Counted from the first letter of the stretch, positions 1 to 8,489 are shown. The stretch: DNA of 32,911 nucleotides from Streptosporangiales bacterium (GCA_009379825.1 WHTA01000063.1:1-32911); one strand, 5' to 3'. Notes: generated from the sequence alone by a model not told the origin. Translations and numbers: made by a program.

Positions 1-8
1 GGACTACC

Positions 9-1340
9 TTGAGCATGGGCGTACCTTCCCGAACCAGCGCGCCAACGCTGGCCCTGATCAGAACTGCATGGGCTTCAGATCATCCTTCGAGAAGGTACGC
101 CCCTCCCGAAGCACATCCACAGGTTCTGATCATTGCTCTCCTCTACGGCACCGCGTCCGCGCTGGTCTTCGGCCAGCTCTTCTTCCCCAGCGTCTCGCCC
201 GCGGCCGGGACGATCGCGGCGTTCGCCACCTTCGCCATCACGTTCGCGGCCCGGCCGATCGGCGCTGCCCTCTTCGGGCACTTCGGTGACCGCATCGGCC
301 GCAAGAACATGCTGGTGCTCTCCATGCTCATGATGGGCGTCGGCACGTTCCTCATCGGGCTGCTGCCGACCTACCAGACGATCGGCATCTGGGCGCCGAT
401 CTGTCTCGTCTTGCTCCGCATCGTGCAGGGCTTCGCCGTAGGCGGCGAGTACGGCGGTGCGACGACGATGGCCATGGAGTACGCGCCACCGCACCGGCGC
501 GGTTTCTACACCACCTGGCCACAGATGGGCAACCCGCTCGGCCTGCTGCTCGGCACGTCGATGATCTACCTGTTCGCCCTGCTGCCCGAGGACCAGTTCC
601 TGTCCTGGGGTTGGCGCGTCCCGTTCCTGTTCAGTGCGGTGCTCGTCGCCGTCGGTGTGTACATCCGGATGCGGATCGAGGAGACGCCGACCTTCCAGCA
701 CGCGCGCGAGGAGCAACCGCAGACACGGATGCCGCTGCTCGAGCTGGCACGCACGTACAAGCGGACGCTGCTGCTGGTGATCCTTGCGCCGGCCGCGTTG
801 AACGTGGCGTTCTACATCTTCTCCGCCTGGTCGATCTCGTACATGACCACCGAGCTGAAGCTGTCCACTACGACGGCGCTCGGCGTGGTGATGTTCGCCG
901 CCGGACTCGACTTCATCGCGCAGCCGTTCTTCGGACTGCTCTCCGACAAGATCGGCCGGCGACCAGTCTACATCGGCGGCTCCATCGTGTTCGGCCTGCT
1001 GGCGTTCCCGTTCTTCTGGATGGTCGACACCAAGTCGGTGGTGCTGATCGTGATCGCCATGATCCTCGCCATCACCATCGGCCACGGGTCGACATACAGC
1101 ACGCAGGCCGTGTTCTTCGCGGAGCTGTTCGGCACCAACGTGCGCTACAGCGGCATCTCCATCGGCTACCACGTGGGCGCCGCGCTGATGTCCGGCCCTG
1201 GACCGTTCGTCGCCGCCGCGCTGTTGAGCGCCACCGGCGGCACCTGGGGCATCTCGCTGCTCATGGTCGTGGCGTCGGTCGTGTCGGTCATCGCCATCTG
1301 GCGGGCCGGCGAGACGTACCGCAAGGACATCCACGCCTAG
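9..1340 (+). CDS. MFS transporter, metabolite:H+ symporter (MHS) type, abnormal 5' end
   Basis: Inner-membrane proton symporter of the MHS branch of the major facilitator superfamily (ProP, shikimate and dicarboxylate carriers). The body is intact: YGTASALVFGQLFFP ends helix 1, the GHFGDRIGRK loop 2-3 signature and RIVQGFAVGGEYGG of helix 4 are present, and a second signature, SDKIGRR, lies in the C-terminal half. About twelve helices can be traced to the end. Family members normally open with a segment like TTIEWYDFFLYGTA. Here everything before LYGTA (before about base 140) is unrelated and contains inverted repeats. The listed TTG start is simply the first possible start in the window; the true start may lie outside it or be lost. 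The stop overlaps that of the convergent DUF2332 gene. The substrate cannot be told. Confidence 0.75.
   Translation: MSMGVPSRTSAPTLALIRTAWASDHPSRRYAPPEAHPQVLIIALLYGTASALVFGQLFFPSVSPAAGTIAAFATFAITFAARPIGAALFGHFGDRIGRKNMLVLSMLMMGVGTFLIGLLPTYQTIGIWAPICLVLLRIVQGFAVGGEYGGATTMAMEYAPPHRRGFYTTWPQMGNPLGLLLGTSMIYLFALLPEDQFLSWGWRVPFLFSAVLVAVGVYIRMRIEETPTFQHAREEQPQTRMPLLELARTYKRTLLLVILAPAALNVAFYIFSAWSISYMTTELKLSTTTALGVVMFAAGLDFIAQPFFGLLSDKIGRRPVYIGGSIVFGLLAFPFFWMVDTKSVVLIVIAMILAITIGHGSTYSTQAVFFAELFGTNVRYSGISIGYHVGAALMSGPGPFVAAALLSATGGTWGISLLMVVASVVSVIAIWRAGETYRKDIHA
17..132. repeat. Two interleaved inverted repeats at the transporter's 5' end
   Basis: Arm A (19-33, gcgtaccttcccgaa) is matched in reverse complement by 86-100 with one mismatch. 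Arm B (55-64, tgatcagaac) is matched exactly in reverse complement by 123-132. The order is A, B, A', B' rather than a simple hairpin, with nearly equal A-to-B and A'-to-B' spacing (36 and 37 bases). The block coincides with the part of the transporter gene that does not look like its family. It could be a mobile-element scar, a fold-back rearrangement or an assembly artefact at the contig edge. Confidence 0.5.
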
Positions 1341-2398
1341 TCTGCCAGCCACGCCAGCAAGCGGCCCCGCGACCAGCAGCGGCCAACGGCCTCGGCGTGC
1401 AGAGCCGATTGGTCGAACACCGCAAGGCCGATGATGCTGTGGCCGGAGGCGCGGCGATCGCCGAGTGTCGGTATCGTCGGTGCGACTCCGACCCCCTCAG
1501 CCGACACCCACGCCACCGCCCCGCCGGCCGCGGCTTCGTCGAGACGGTGCAGGAAGCGCAGGCGGCTCTCGAGCGGGAAGCGCGACAGCGCCCACGTCGT
1601 GGTGACGACAGGCAGGGCGTCCGTGGGCACGCGGGCGAAGGCGTCGGGCATTACCTCGACGGCGTCACCTTGCAGCAGCAGCGGCGGGGCCGTCGCCGCC
1701 AACGCCATCTCCGCTTCGAGCCTCGCGGCCCGCTCCGGCTGATCCGGCCACAGGCAGGCGCGCAACCATCGGGCGTCGTCCGCGTCGGTCACGTCGACCG
1801 GATCGAGGTCGACGCCGACGCGGGCGACGACCTCGGGCATCACCCGCGTCGGGATGGGCCGGTCTCCCACGATCGAAGACGACAGCTGCACGGGAGATGA
1901 CGGGTCGCCAAGCGACTGTCCGTTGCTGTAGGTGATGCCGACGCGATCGACATTGAGATTGAGCCCGCCCGAACAGCCCACGTCGATCAGCCCAACCGCA
2001 TTCGCGCCTACCCGGCGCGCCGCCTCGGCAATGGCCGGATACAGCACGGCGCAGCGTCCGGTCTCGTCGGTCCGTGTCCGCCGGCGCACGGCGACGGCCA
2101 CGACCGAGTCGGTCATTCGCAGCAGCGTGTCGATCGCCGCCTCGGCGGCAGCGTCGCCGTCCGCAGCGGCATAGGCCGCGGCAAGCGCCGGGGCGCGTCC
2201 GGCGAGGGCGAGGTCGTGCAGCGCGGCGAGGGTCACCGTAGGGTGCCGCTTGCGCGCCGGCGCCGCCTCGATGGCGCGCAGCGCCTCGTCGGACTCACTC
2301 AGGGCGACGGCGACGCGCTCGTACAGCGGCGATGTCTCTGCGGCGTCGACCGCACCGAAGCGTCGGTACACCTCGGCGAGTGTGCGGGCCCTAGCCAC
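1337..2398 (-). CDS. DUF2332 family protein
   Basis: Protein of 353 aa matching the DUF2332 family, which is common in Actinobacteria and has no established function. The diagnostic piece is LIDVGCSGGLNLNVDR near residue 140, where relatives carry a similar GASAGLNL stretch resembling the glycine-rich SAM-binding loop of methyltransferases. A later segment ending in VVTTTWALSRFP fits the conserved C-terminal half. The GTG start lies 4 bases after the stop of the upstream rpiR-type gene, so the two are probably cotranscribed; an AAGGA about 11 bases upstream, inside the end of the regulator gene, may serve as the ribosome site. The gene is convergent with the MHS transporter and the stops overlap. 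A methyltransferase role is only a guess from the fold-like motif. Confidence 0.8.
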   Translation of the reverse strand: MARARTLAEVYRRFGAVDAAETSPLYERVAVALSESDEALRAIEAAPARKRHPTVTLAALHDLALAGRAPALAAAYAAADGDAAAEAAIDTLLRMTDSVVAVAVRRRTRTDETGRCAVLYPAIAEAARRVGANAVGLIDVGCSGGLNLNVDRVGITYSNGQSLGDPSSPVQLSSSIVGDRPIPTRVMPEVVARVGVDLDPVDVTDADDARWLRACLWPDQPERAARLEAEMALAATAPPLLLQGDAVEVMPDAFARVPTDALPVVTTTWALSRFPLESRLRFLHRLDEAAAGGAVAWVSAEGVGVAPTIPTLGDRRASGHSIIGLAVFDQSALHAEAVGRCWSRGRLLAWLAD

Positions 2399-2402
2399 CG
2401 GC

Positions 2403-3320
2403 TCACCGATCCTTGCGCTGTTTCGCCGCGCGGCGCTTGACCGGCGGCTTGGCCTGGCTGCCGACCAGCTGAGTACGTAGGCCGGTGAGCAGGTCGGACG
2501 TCGAGGTCGCGGTGCTCTCGTCGTGCGCGGCGACCGACAGCACGAGCGCGTCGGTCACCACGGAGGCACTCAGCAGCTCACCGGTGAAGCCGCTCGGCGA
2601 GTGGCTGGCCGGCAGGCAGACGTCGACCCGCTCACCGAACACCGGCGCGAGCGAGTCGGTGACCAGCACGCAACCGGCACCGACCGCCGCCGCGTGGTCG
2701 ATGATCACCTCGATGTCGGTGAGCACCCGCCCGGGCGAGTAGACGACGACCGCGTCCTCCGGCCGCAGCGGCAGCAGCTCGTCGGCGAGCCGGAACCCGG
2801 TGTGCTCGGTGCTCCTGGCCGCGCGCCCGAGGCGCACCAACCGCCTCGCTAGGTAGTGCGCGATCAGGCCGGACGGCCCGATGCCGAACGCGAAGACCTC
2901 GCGGGCCGCGACGAGCACCTCGGCGGCGCGGTCGAACTCCGCCGCGCCGGTGAGCCTGTGGGTCTCCTCCACCCGTTCCGCGGCCTCGGAGAACACCCGG
3001 TCGAGGATCGTGTCGGGGGCGTGCCCCGTCTGCTCGATCCGCCGGCGCAGCCGCGCAGCGGGCGGCGTGCTCTGCAGCGTCGTCTGGCTGAGCTGCCGCT
3101 TCAGCTCGGGCAGCCCGGAGTAGCCGAGCGCCTTCGCCGTCCGCACCACCGTCGCGTCGCTGGTGCCGGTGAGCTCACCGATCCGCTCGGCGGACGCGAA
3201 CATCACCTCGTTCAGGTTGTTGCGCAGGTAGTCGGCGACCTTGCGCTCCGCGGGCGCGAGCGTGACGACCAGCTGCGCGATCCGCTCCTGCAACGTCGAC
3301 GCCTCCGGATCACCGGTCAC
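2403..3320 (-). CDS. MurR/RpiR family transcriptional regulator
   Basis: DNA-binding regulator of 305 aa with the RpiR layout. Residues about 10-80 form the HTH_6 domain (APAERKVADYLRNN, then ASAERIGELTGTSDATVVR, the recognition helix). Residues about 125-265 form a SIS sugar-phosphate-binding domain with the GIGPSGLIAHYLARRL loop. Such proteins usually sense phosphosugars or amino-sugar acids; the effector here is unknown. It starts at GTG with GAGAGG (plus-strand 3329-3334) eight bases upstream. It is divergent from the C45 hydrolase gene across a 91-bp region rich in CTAC repeats, so it most likely controls that gene and itself. The DUF2332 gene follows after 4 bases. Confidence 0.9.
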   Translation of the reverse strand: MTGDPEASTLQERIAQLVVTLAPAERKVADYLRNNLNEVMFASAERIGELTGTSDATVVRTAKALGYSGLPELKRQLSQTTLQSTPPAARLRRRIEQTGHAPDTILDRVFSEAAERVEETHRLTGAAEFDRAAEVLVAAREVFAFGIGPSGLIAHYLARRLVRLGRAARSTEHTGFRLADELLPLRPEDAVVVYSPGRVLTDIEVIIDHAAAVGAGCVLVTDSLAPVFGERVDVCLPASHSPSGFTGELLSASVVTDALVLSVAAHDESTATSTSDLLTGLRTQLVGSQAKPPVKRRAAKQRKDR

Positions 3321-3356
3321 GGGCAGTACCTCTCGTCTCGGCTCTTGCAGCGCCTA

Positions 3357-3397
3357 CTACGCCTCGCTACAGTCTCGTAGCAAATACTACAGCCTCG
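3357..3397. promoter_or_regulatory. Probable RpiR operator in the divergent promoter region
   Basis: Three direct copies of a CTAC(A)G-Y-CTCG word occur at 3357-3366, 3367-3377 and 3387-3397. The middle copy lies in an inverted repeat, GCTAC-agtctc-GTAGC (3366-3381). The block sits between the divergent RpiR regulator and the C45-family gene, where an autoregulated operator is expected. The assignment to this regulator is inference. Confidence 0.5.
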
Positions 3398-3411
3398 ACG
3401 AGAGGGGCGCG

Positions 3412-4530
3412 GTGACCAACATCGACCTCATCGAAGTCTCCGGCGCGCCGCGTGCCCGAGGTGAGCAGTACGGCGAAGCGGCGCGGGCGAAGATCGAACA
3501 GGCCATCGCGTTCTACGCCGAGGCATTCGTCGCACACTCGGCGGTCAGCTGGGCGGAGGTGACGGAGCGCGCCAAGCTGTGGATGCCGCTCGTCGAGCAG
3601 TTCGCGCCCGACCTGGTGGAGGAACTGCACGGCATCGCAGCCGGAGCTGACGTCTCGCCGCTCGACGTCCTCGCGCTCAACGCCCGCGGCGACATCGTGC
3701 ACGACCGCGCGTTCGCCAGCGTCGACCCGGCGCAGGAGGAGGGCTGTTCCTCGTACGCCCTGCTGCCCGAGGCGTCCGGCGACGGCAAGGTGTACTGCGG
3801 GCAGAACTGGGACTGGCTGGCCGGCGTGCAGAACACCACGGTCGCGCTGCGCGTCCACCAGCCGCCGAAGCCCACCGTCATCACCGTCGTCGAAGCCGGC
3901 CAGGTGGGCCGGCAGGGCGCGAACTCCACCGGCGTCGCGGTCAACGCGAACGGTCTCGGCGGCCGTTTCGACAACAGCATCGGCGTGCCGCAGACGTTCA
4001 TTCGCAGGCGCATCCTCGACAGCACGAGCTTCGGCGAGGCACTGCAAGTGCCCATCACCGCGCGGCAGCAGATCGCCGCCAACCTGCTCCTCACCCACGC
4101 CGACGGTGTCGCCGTCGACCTGGAGACCACACCGGGCAGGCACCACTGGCTCTACCCGGACGACGACCTGCTCGTCCACACGAACCACTACATCGACTGG
4201 GTGCCCGACCAGCTGCGGACGAGCTACCGGCCGACGTCGCCCAGCTCGCTGTACCGCCTCCCGCTGCTGCGCAAGGGCCTGCAACGGTGCCGCAGCACCG
4301 ACGACAGCACGGAGACGGTGAAGCTCGTCGCGGAGTCGCTGCGCAACCACTTCGGCTACCCGAACGCGCTGTGCTGCCATCCGGACGAGAACGAAGTGCC
4401 GCTCAAGCAGTCGCAGACCCTGACGTCCTCCATCGTCGACCTCACCGACGGCGTCTTCTGGGTGACCCAGGGACCGCCGTGCCAGAGCGACTTCGTCGCC
4501 TTGCCCTGGAACATCTACACCACTTCCTGA
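3412..4530 (+). CDS. C45 family autoproteolytic acyltransferase/hydrolase
   Basis: Ntn-hydrolase of the peptidase C45 group (relatives: penicillin acyl-CoA:6-APA acyltransferase and many uncharacterised bacterial amide hydrolases). These precursors cleave themselves before a cysteine that becomes the N-terminal nucleophile. Here that site is most likely Gly111-Cys112 in EEGCSSYALLP, followed by the family motif YCGQNWDW and later GANSTGVAVNANGLGG. The start at GTG 3412 (372 aa) is chosen because the similarity begins at NIDLIEVSGAPRARGEQYGE and GAGAGG lies just upstream (3400-3405); the frame stays open to 3241 but would overlap the regulator. No signal peptide, so probably cytoplasmic. It is divergent from the RpiR regulator and 14 bases ahead of an alpha/beta hydrolase. 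The substrate, probably an amide or acylated amine, is unknown. Confidence 0.85.
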   Translation: MTNIDLIEVSGAPRARGEQYGEAARAKIEQAIAFYAEAFVAHSAVSWAEVTERAKLWMPLVEQFAPDLVEELHGIAAGADVSPLDVLALNARGDIVHDRAFASVDPAQEEGCSSYALLPEASGDGKVYCGQNWDWLAGVQNTTVALRVHQPPKPTVITVVEAGQVGRQGANSTGVAVNANGLGGRFDNSIGVPQTFIRRRILDSTSFGEALQVPITARQQIAANLLLTHADGVAVDLETTPGRHHWLYPDDDLLVHTNHYIDWVPDQLRTSYRPTSPSSLYRLPLLRKGLQRCRSTDDSTETVKLVAESLRNHFGYPNALCCHPDENEVPLKQSQTLTSSIVDLTDGVFWVTQGPPCQSDFVALPWNIYTTS

Positions 4531-4544
4531 AAGGTGTGCTGCCC

Positions 4545-5383
4545 ATGCGCGACATGCCGGCCACGGGAAGAAGCTCTCCTACTACCAGTTCGGCGCGACG
4601 TCGTTGTACGCCTGCCAGTTCGACCAGCGGTTCTCGTACTGCCTGTACGTGCCGCGCAGCTACTCCGAGGACGACGACGACCGGCGGTACCAGCTGATCG
4701 TCGCCGTGCACGGCACCGGCCGCGACGCGTACGGCTGCCGCGACCTGCTGGCCGACTTCTGCGAAGAGAACGACTGCATCGTGCTGGCGCCGCTCTTTCC
4801 TTGCGGCATCGAGGAGCCCGGCGAGCTGAGCAACTACAAGTTCATCGAGTACCGCGGTATCCGGTACGACCACGTGCTGCTCGCCATGGTCGACGAGATC
4901 GCCGCGATCTGGCGGGTGCACAGTGACCGCTTCATGCTGACTGGGTTCTCCGGCGGCGGCCACTTCACCCACAGGTTCGCGTACCTGCATCCCGACCGGC
5001 TGCTCGCGATCTCCGTGGCCGCGCCCGGTGTCGTCACGCTGCTCGACCCTTCGCACCCGTGGTGGGTCGGCGTCGACGACCTGGCGACCAGGTTCGACCG
5101 GCCGCTCGACCTCGACGCGCTGCAACAGGTAGCCGTCCACCTGGTGGTGGGCGGTGACGACACGGAGACCTGGGAGATCACCATCCGCGAAGGCGACAGC
5201 CTGTACCAGCCGGGTGCGGACGTCCAGGGCGCGACCCGGATCGAGCGCCTCCACTCGCTCGCGAGCAGTTTCGAGAAGAACGGCGTCCCCGTCGAGGTGG
5301 ACGTCGTGCCCGGGGTGGGTCACGAGCTCGCCCCGCTGATGCCGGCGACCCCACGTGCCGGCCGTCGATCTCCACCCCGGTGA
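4545..5383 (+). pseudogene. Alpha/beta hydrolase (PHB depolymerase-like esterase) with frameshift near start
   Basis: Serine hydrolase with the nucleophile elbow GFSGGGHF, oxyanion region VAVHGTGRDAYG, a likely acid in VVGGDDTETW and the catalytic histidine in GVGHEL. The reading frame that carries the domain has only a TTG at 4604 as a start, yet coding-like sequence (GKKLSYYQFGATS) continues upstream of it. The natural start appears to be ATG 4545, preceded by GAAAGG (4529-4534), giving MRDMP in another frame. One base missing in ccggccac (about 4557-4563) would join them as MRDMPGHGKKLSYYQF. Either the gene is frameshifted, the sequence has an error, or a short TTG form of 259 aa is made. 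The last dozen residues (after LMPA) also look unlike the family. It follows the C45 gene by 14 bases, so the two probably share a transcript. Confidence 0.7.
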
Positions 5384-5560
5384 TCGGCCGGCGCAGCGAC
5401 TGCAGGGGAAGGGTCAGGGTTCTGGCCGAGCTCGTGGCGGCCAGCGTGATAGGTAGGCATGAACATGGACTCCGGGCGACGTGGGTGGCCCGGGCAGCAC
5501 AGAGCGCCGCCCAGCAACTGGCATGCTGACGCGGCGGAGCGTTCTCGAAGAGTCGCTGGC

Positions 5561-5577
5561 CGCCGCTAGACGCGGCG
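5561..5577. terminator. Weak hairpin between convergent genes
   Basis: Perfect 6-bp stem cgccgc / gcggcg with a 5-base loop, lying in the 246-base gap between the convergent alpha/beta hydrolase and SDR genes. There is no T-run on either side. It may act as a bidirectional terminator. The rest of the gap shows no gene. Confidence 0.3.
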
Positions 5578-5629
5578 CAGCCTCATGAGTGCGATGTTCG
5601 TATTACCCACGGCCGGCATCCTACCCGAG

Positions 5630-6373
5630 TCAGGCCAGCTGGCCGCCATCCACGGTGAGCGTGGCGCCGGTGACGTACCTGGCGGCGTCGCCGGCGAGGT
5701 ACGCGACCATGCTGGCGACGTCGTCGGGCTCGCCGTACCGGCCGAGCGCGATCTGTGGCAGCTTCTCCCGTGCCCGCTCCGTCTCGGCGGGGTTCATCTC
5801 GGTGTCGGTGTTGCCCGGCTGCACGACGTTGACGGTGATGCCGCGCGGACCGAGGTCGCGGGCGAGCCCCTGGCTGAAGCCGATGACGGCCGACTTCGTC
5901 AGGGCGTACAGGCTGACGCCCGGCCGACCGGTCCTCGCCGCGAGGTTGCTGCCGATGGTGATGATGCGACCGCCCTCGCCGAGGTGCCGCGCCGCCGCCT
6001 TGACCGCGACGAACACCGCGCGGACGTTGACGGTGACCGCCTCGTCGAAGTCCGCCGCAGTCAGCGCGTCGATGGTGCCCACCGGCAGCACCGCGGCGTT
6101 GTTCACCAGGATGTCGAGCCGGCCGAAGTCCGCGACCGCACGGTCGACGGCGGCGGTCACCGCTGCGTCGTCCGCCGCCGGCGCGGCGACGGCGACGGCG
6201 CGCCTGCCCGCCTGCTTGACCTGCTCCACCACGTCCGCGGCCCGGGCGGCTGAGCGCTCGTACGTGACGAGGACGTCCGCACCGTCGCGCGCCAACCGCA
6301 CCGCCGTCGCGGCGCCGATCCCCCGGCTCCCGCCGGTGACGATCGCGACCTTCCCGGTGAGCGGCGCGTCCAT
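5630..6373 (-). CDS. SDR family NAD(P)-dependent oxidoreductase (FabG-like)
   Basis: Classical short-chain dehydrogenase of 247 aa, the usual length. The cofactor loop TGGSRGIG is at residues 14-21, NNAAV marks the central strand, the catalytic serine is in TIGSNLA, and YALTK supplies the Tyr and Lys. The end, GATLTVDGG, is typical of 3-oxoacyl-ACP reductase-like members. Absence of an acidic residue right after the second strand (YERSAARAAD) leans toward NADPH, but this is uncertain. The ATG is preceded by GAAGGG at good spacing. It is the last gene of a minus-strand run, 37 bases after the amidase pseudogene, so it probably once handled an alcohol or ketone intermediate of that pathway. Unlike its two upstream neighbours it is intact. 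Confidence 0.88.
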   Translation of the reverse strand: MDAPLTGKVAIVTGGSRGIGAATAVRLARDGADVLVTYERSAARAADVVEQVKQAGRRAVAVAAPAADDAAVTAAVDRAVADFGRLDILVNNAAVLPVGTIDALTAADFDEAVTVNVRAVFVAVKAAARHLGEGGRIITIGSNLAARTGRPGVSLYALTKSAVIGFSQGLARDLGPRGITVNVVQPGNTDTEMNPAETERAREKLPQIALGRYGEPDDVASMVAYLAGDAARYVTGATLTVDGGQLA

Positions 6374-6410
6374 ACCGACCCTTCAGCGTGCTGCCCCTGC
6401 CGCCTCCAGG

Positions 6411-7679
6411 CTACTGGCTCGACGCCAACCGCTCCCCCACCCAGGCGGCGGTTGCGAGCAGGTCGCGGTCCGCGCCACGCCGTCCGACGAGCTGGATCCC
6501 GATCGGCATGCCGTTCGGCCCGGTCAACCCGGGCACGGTCACCGCCGGACAGCCGAGCAGCGACCAGAGCCGGCAGAAGACGGCGTCGCCGGTCGAGCCG
6601 AGGCCCACAGGCGCCTCGCCGGGCGCGGTCAACGTGAGGACCGCGTCCCAGTCCGTGAGCAGCTCGTCGAGCTTCGCCTTGCCGTCCTCCCCCAGTCGCA
6701 GTGCCTGCTCGTAGCTGGCCGGGTCGAGGGCCTGGCCACTCTCGATGATCCCGCGCAGCACGTCGCTGAGCTCGTCCGCGCCCCGCTCGTACTCCGGCCG
6801 CAGCGACCGCGCGGTCTCGTACTCCATGACCGTCCAGTGCGCGTCGAGCAACTCGCCCATCGGCATGGCAGGCGCACAGTCCGCGACGGTGGCTCCCGCG
6901 TCCAGGCACCGGCCGACGGCTTCGTCGAACGCCTGCCGGCCGGCGTCGTCGGCGCGGTCCTACCACGGCGTCCGTACGGCGGCCAGCCGCGGCGCGCCGG
7001 ACCGCGGCAGCGAACGGTGCGGCTGGCCCGCAAGCACGGCGAGCAGCGCGGCGAGGTCGTCGGCGGCGCCCGCGAACAGCCCCGGCACGTCGAGGCTCTG
7101 CGCGAGCGGCTGGATGCCGGTCATGGAGAGCAGCCCGTACGTGGGCTTGAGCGCCCAGGCGCCACAGAACGCGGCCGGCCGGATGGCCGAGCCCACCGTC
7201 TGCGTGCCGAGCGCGAGCGGCACCATGCCGTCGCCGACCGACGCCGCCGACCCACTCGACGAGCCGCCAGAGGTGCGCGCCGGGTCGTGCGGGTTCGCGG
7301 TCGGCCCCGGGTGTCAGGTCGCCAGCTCGGTCGACACCGTCTTGCCGAGGATCACAGCACCCGCGGCACGCAGTGCGGCGACGCAGTCGGCGTCGCGTTC
7401 CGGCCGGCGGCCCGCATGCAGCACGGTGCCCTGCTCGGTGGGCAGGTCCGCGGTGTCGATGACGTCTTTCACCCCCACCGGCACGCCGTGCAGCGGCGAC
7501 CTGGGCGCCTCGGCGTCCCTGGCACGTGCCTGACGCAGCGCCAGCTCGGCATCGAGGTGTGCCCACGCGTGCACGGTGTCCTCGCGTTCCGCGATCCGTT
7601 GCAGGCAGGCGCGCACCACCTCTTCCGACGTCACCTCCCCTGAGCTGATCCGGCGGCCGGTGGCGAGCACGGCGCCCAT
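6411..7679 (-). pseudogene. Amidase (AS signature family) interrupted by two in-frame stops
   Basis: Amidase-signature enzyme that would hydrolyse an amide to acid and ammonia. A single frame of about 422 codons runs from ATG 7679 (GGAGA a few bases upstream) to TAG 6411. The catalytic lysine lies in GVPVGVKDVID and the serine pair in TSGGSSSGSAASVGDG with GSAIR beyond it. The C-terminal FCRLWSLLGCPAVTVPG matches the family. The frame is broken by TGA at 7314-7316 (after KTVSTELAT, before HPGPTANP) and by TAG at 6960-6962 (after VRTPW, before DRADDAG). No frameshift is needed: all three pieces are in phase. Both stops could have come from TGG by one G-to-A change. The neighbouring transporter is also broken, which favours true decay over sequencing error. 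The start overlaps the damaged end of the MFS gene. Confidence 0.85.
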
Positions 7680-8489
7680 GGCGTCTCCGTTCTCTGCGGC
7701 AACGGTCGGTTCTTCGTCTCCGGTCCCGCGACCAGACTCAGCGCGATGCCGACGACGTACACGCAGGTGATGATCGCCGTGGCCCTGAGGTAGGTCGGGT
7801 ACACCTCGGTCGGATAGATGCCCATCCACCCCATCAGCCCGAGCGTGAAGAACCCGTTGACGGCGAGGAAGAACACGTACGTGATGCCAAGAGATTGATC
7901 TAGGAGGTCGGCGCCGACGACACCTGCGTGCGCGGGCACGCGCGTCGAGACCGCCCACCAGCCGATCAAGCAGCTGGCCGCAAGCAGCAGCAACTTCACC
8001 GTCTGGCCCCTGAACCGTGGATCGGTGAGGCACTGGCTGAAGGTGAGCTTCGTCAGCGCGACTTCCCGCTCGTCCAGCGTCGCGCCCTGTCGCTGCCGGT
8101 CACGTGCCTGCCGCCTGGCCTGCCGCGACTCCTCCCACATCGGGGGCTCGGCGACCCGCCGCCGTACGTACAGCGCGAGCAGTGCCGGCACGATGCCGAG
8201 CACGAACAGCCAGCGCCAGGACCCGCCGGCCGCGTCGATGAACAGCCAGACGCCGGTGGCGACGAGGAAGCCGACGCCGAAGCAGCCCGCGAGGAACGCC
8301 AGGCCACGCCCGCGCGTGCGCGGCTTGAGGTACTCCGACAGCAACGTGGTGCCCGTCCCCCACTCCGCGCCCATCCCGAGACCGGTGAGGAAACGCAGCA
8401 CGATGAACACCCCAGCCGAGGCTCGCCGCGGTGAAGGCGCGCCGGCGCAGCACGGTCTGGTCGGCGGCGGTGAGCGACTCGGTTGTCAT
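7631..8489 (-). pseudogene. MFS transporter remnant with internal deletions
   Basis: Remnant of a sugar/aromatic-acid type MFS carrier. The true start is ATG 8489 (MTTESLTAADQTVLRRR, then SLGWG). The frame jumps directly to VLRFLTGLGMGAEWGTG of helix 4, so roughly the first three helices are gone and the join (near 8410-8415) is out of frame. The rest (259 codons open from 8410) contains SEYLKPRTRGRG and VKLLLLAASCLIGWWAVST. It then appears to lack two more blocks, near 7885 (DQSLGI to TYVFF) and near 7785 (YLRATA to IITCVY), before ending at GPETKNRPLPQ. Judged against a usual length near 430-460 residues, well over 100 residues are missing, so transport is unlikely. It begins 5 bases after the monooxygenase stop, and its 3' end runs into the amidase start. 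Confidence 0.8.

Noticed and set aside
78-133. Possible 17-codon minus-strand peptide with AGGAGA before ATG 133
   Set aside because: Too short, within the repeat-rich edge segment, and no supporting context.
75-1352. Long open frame on the minus strand opposite the MHS transporter
   Set aside because: It is Arg/His/Gly/Ala-rich shadow sequence without any domain, whereas the plus strand encodes a clear transporter.
5589-7643. Plus-strand 684-codon open frame
   Set aside because: Antisense to the SDR and amidase genes; no recognisable domain, extreme Arg/Ala/Ser composition.
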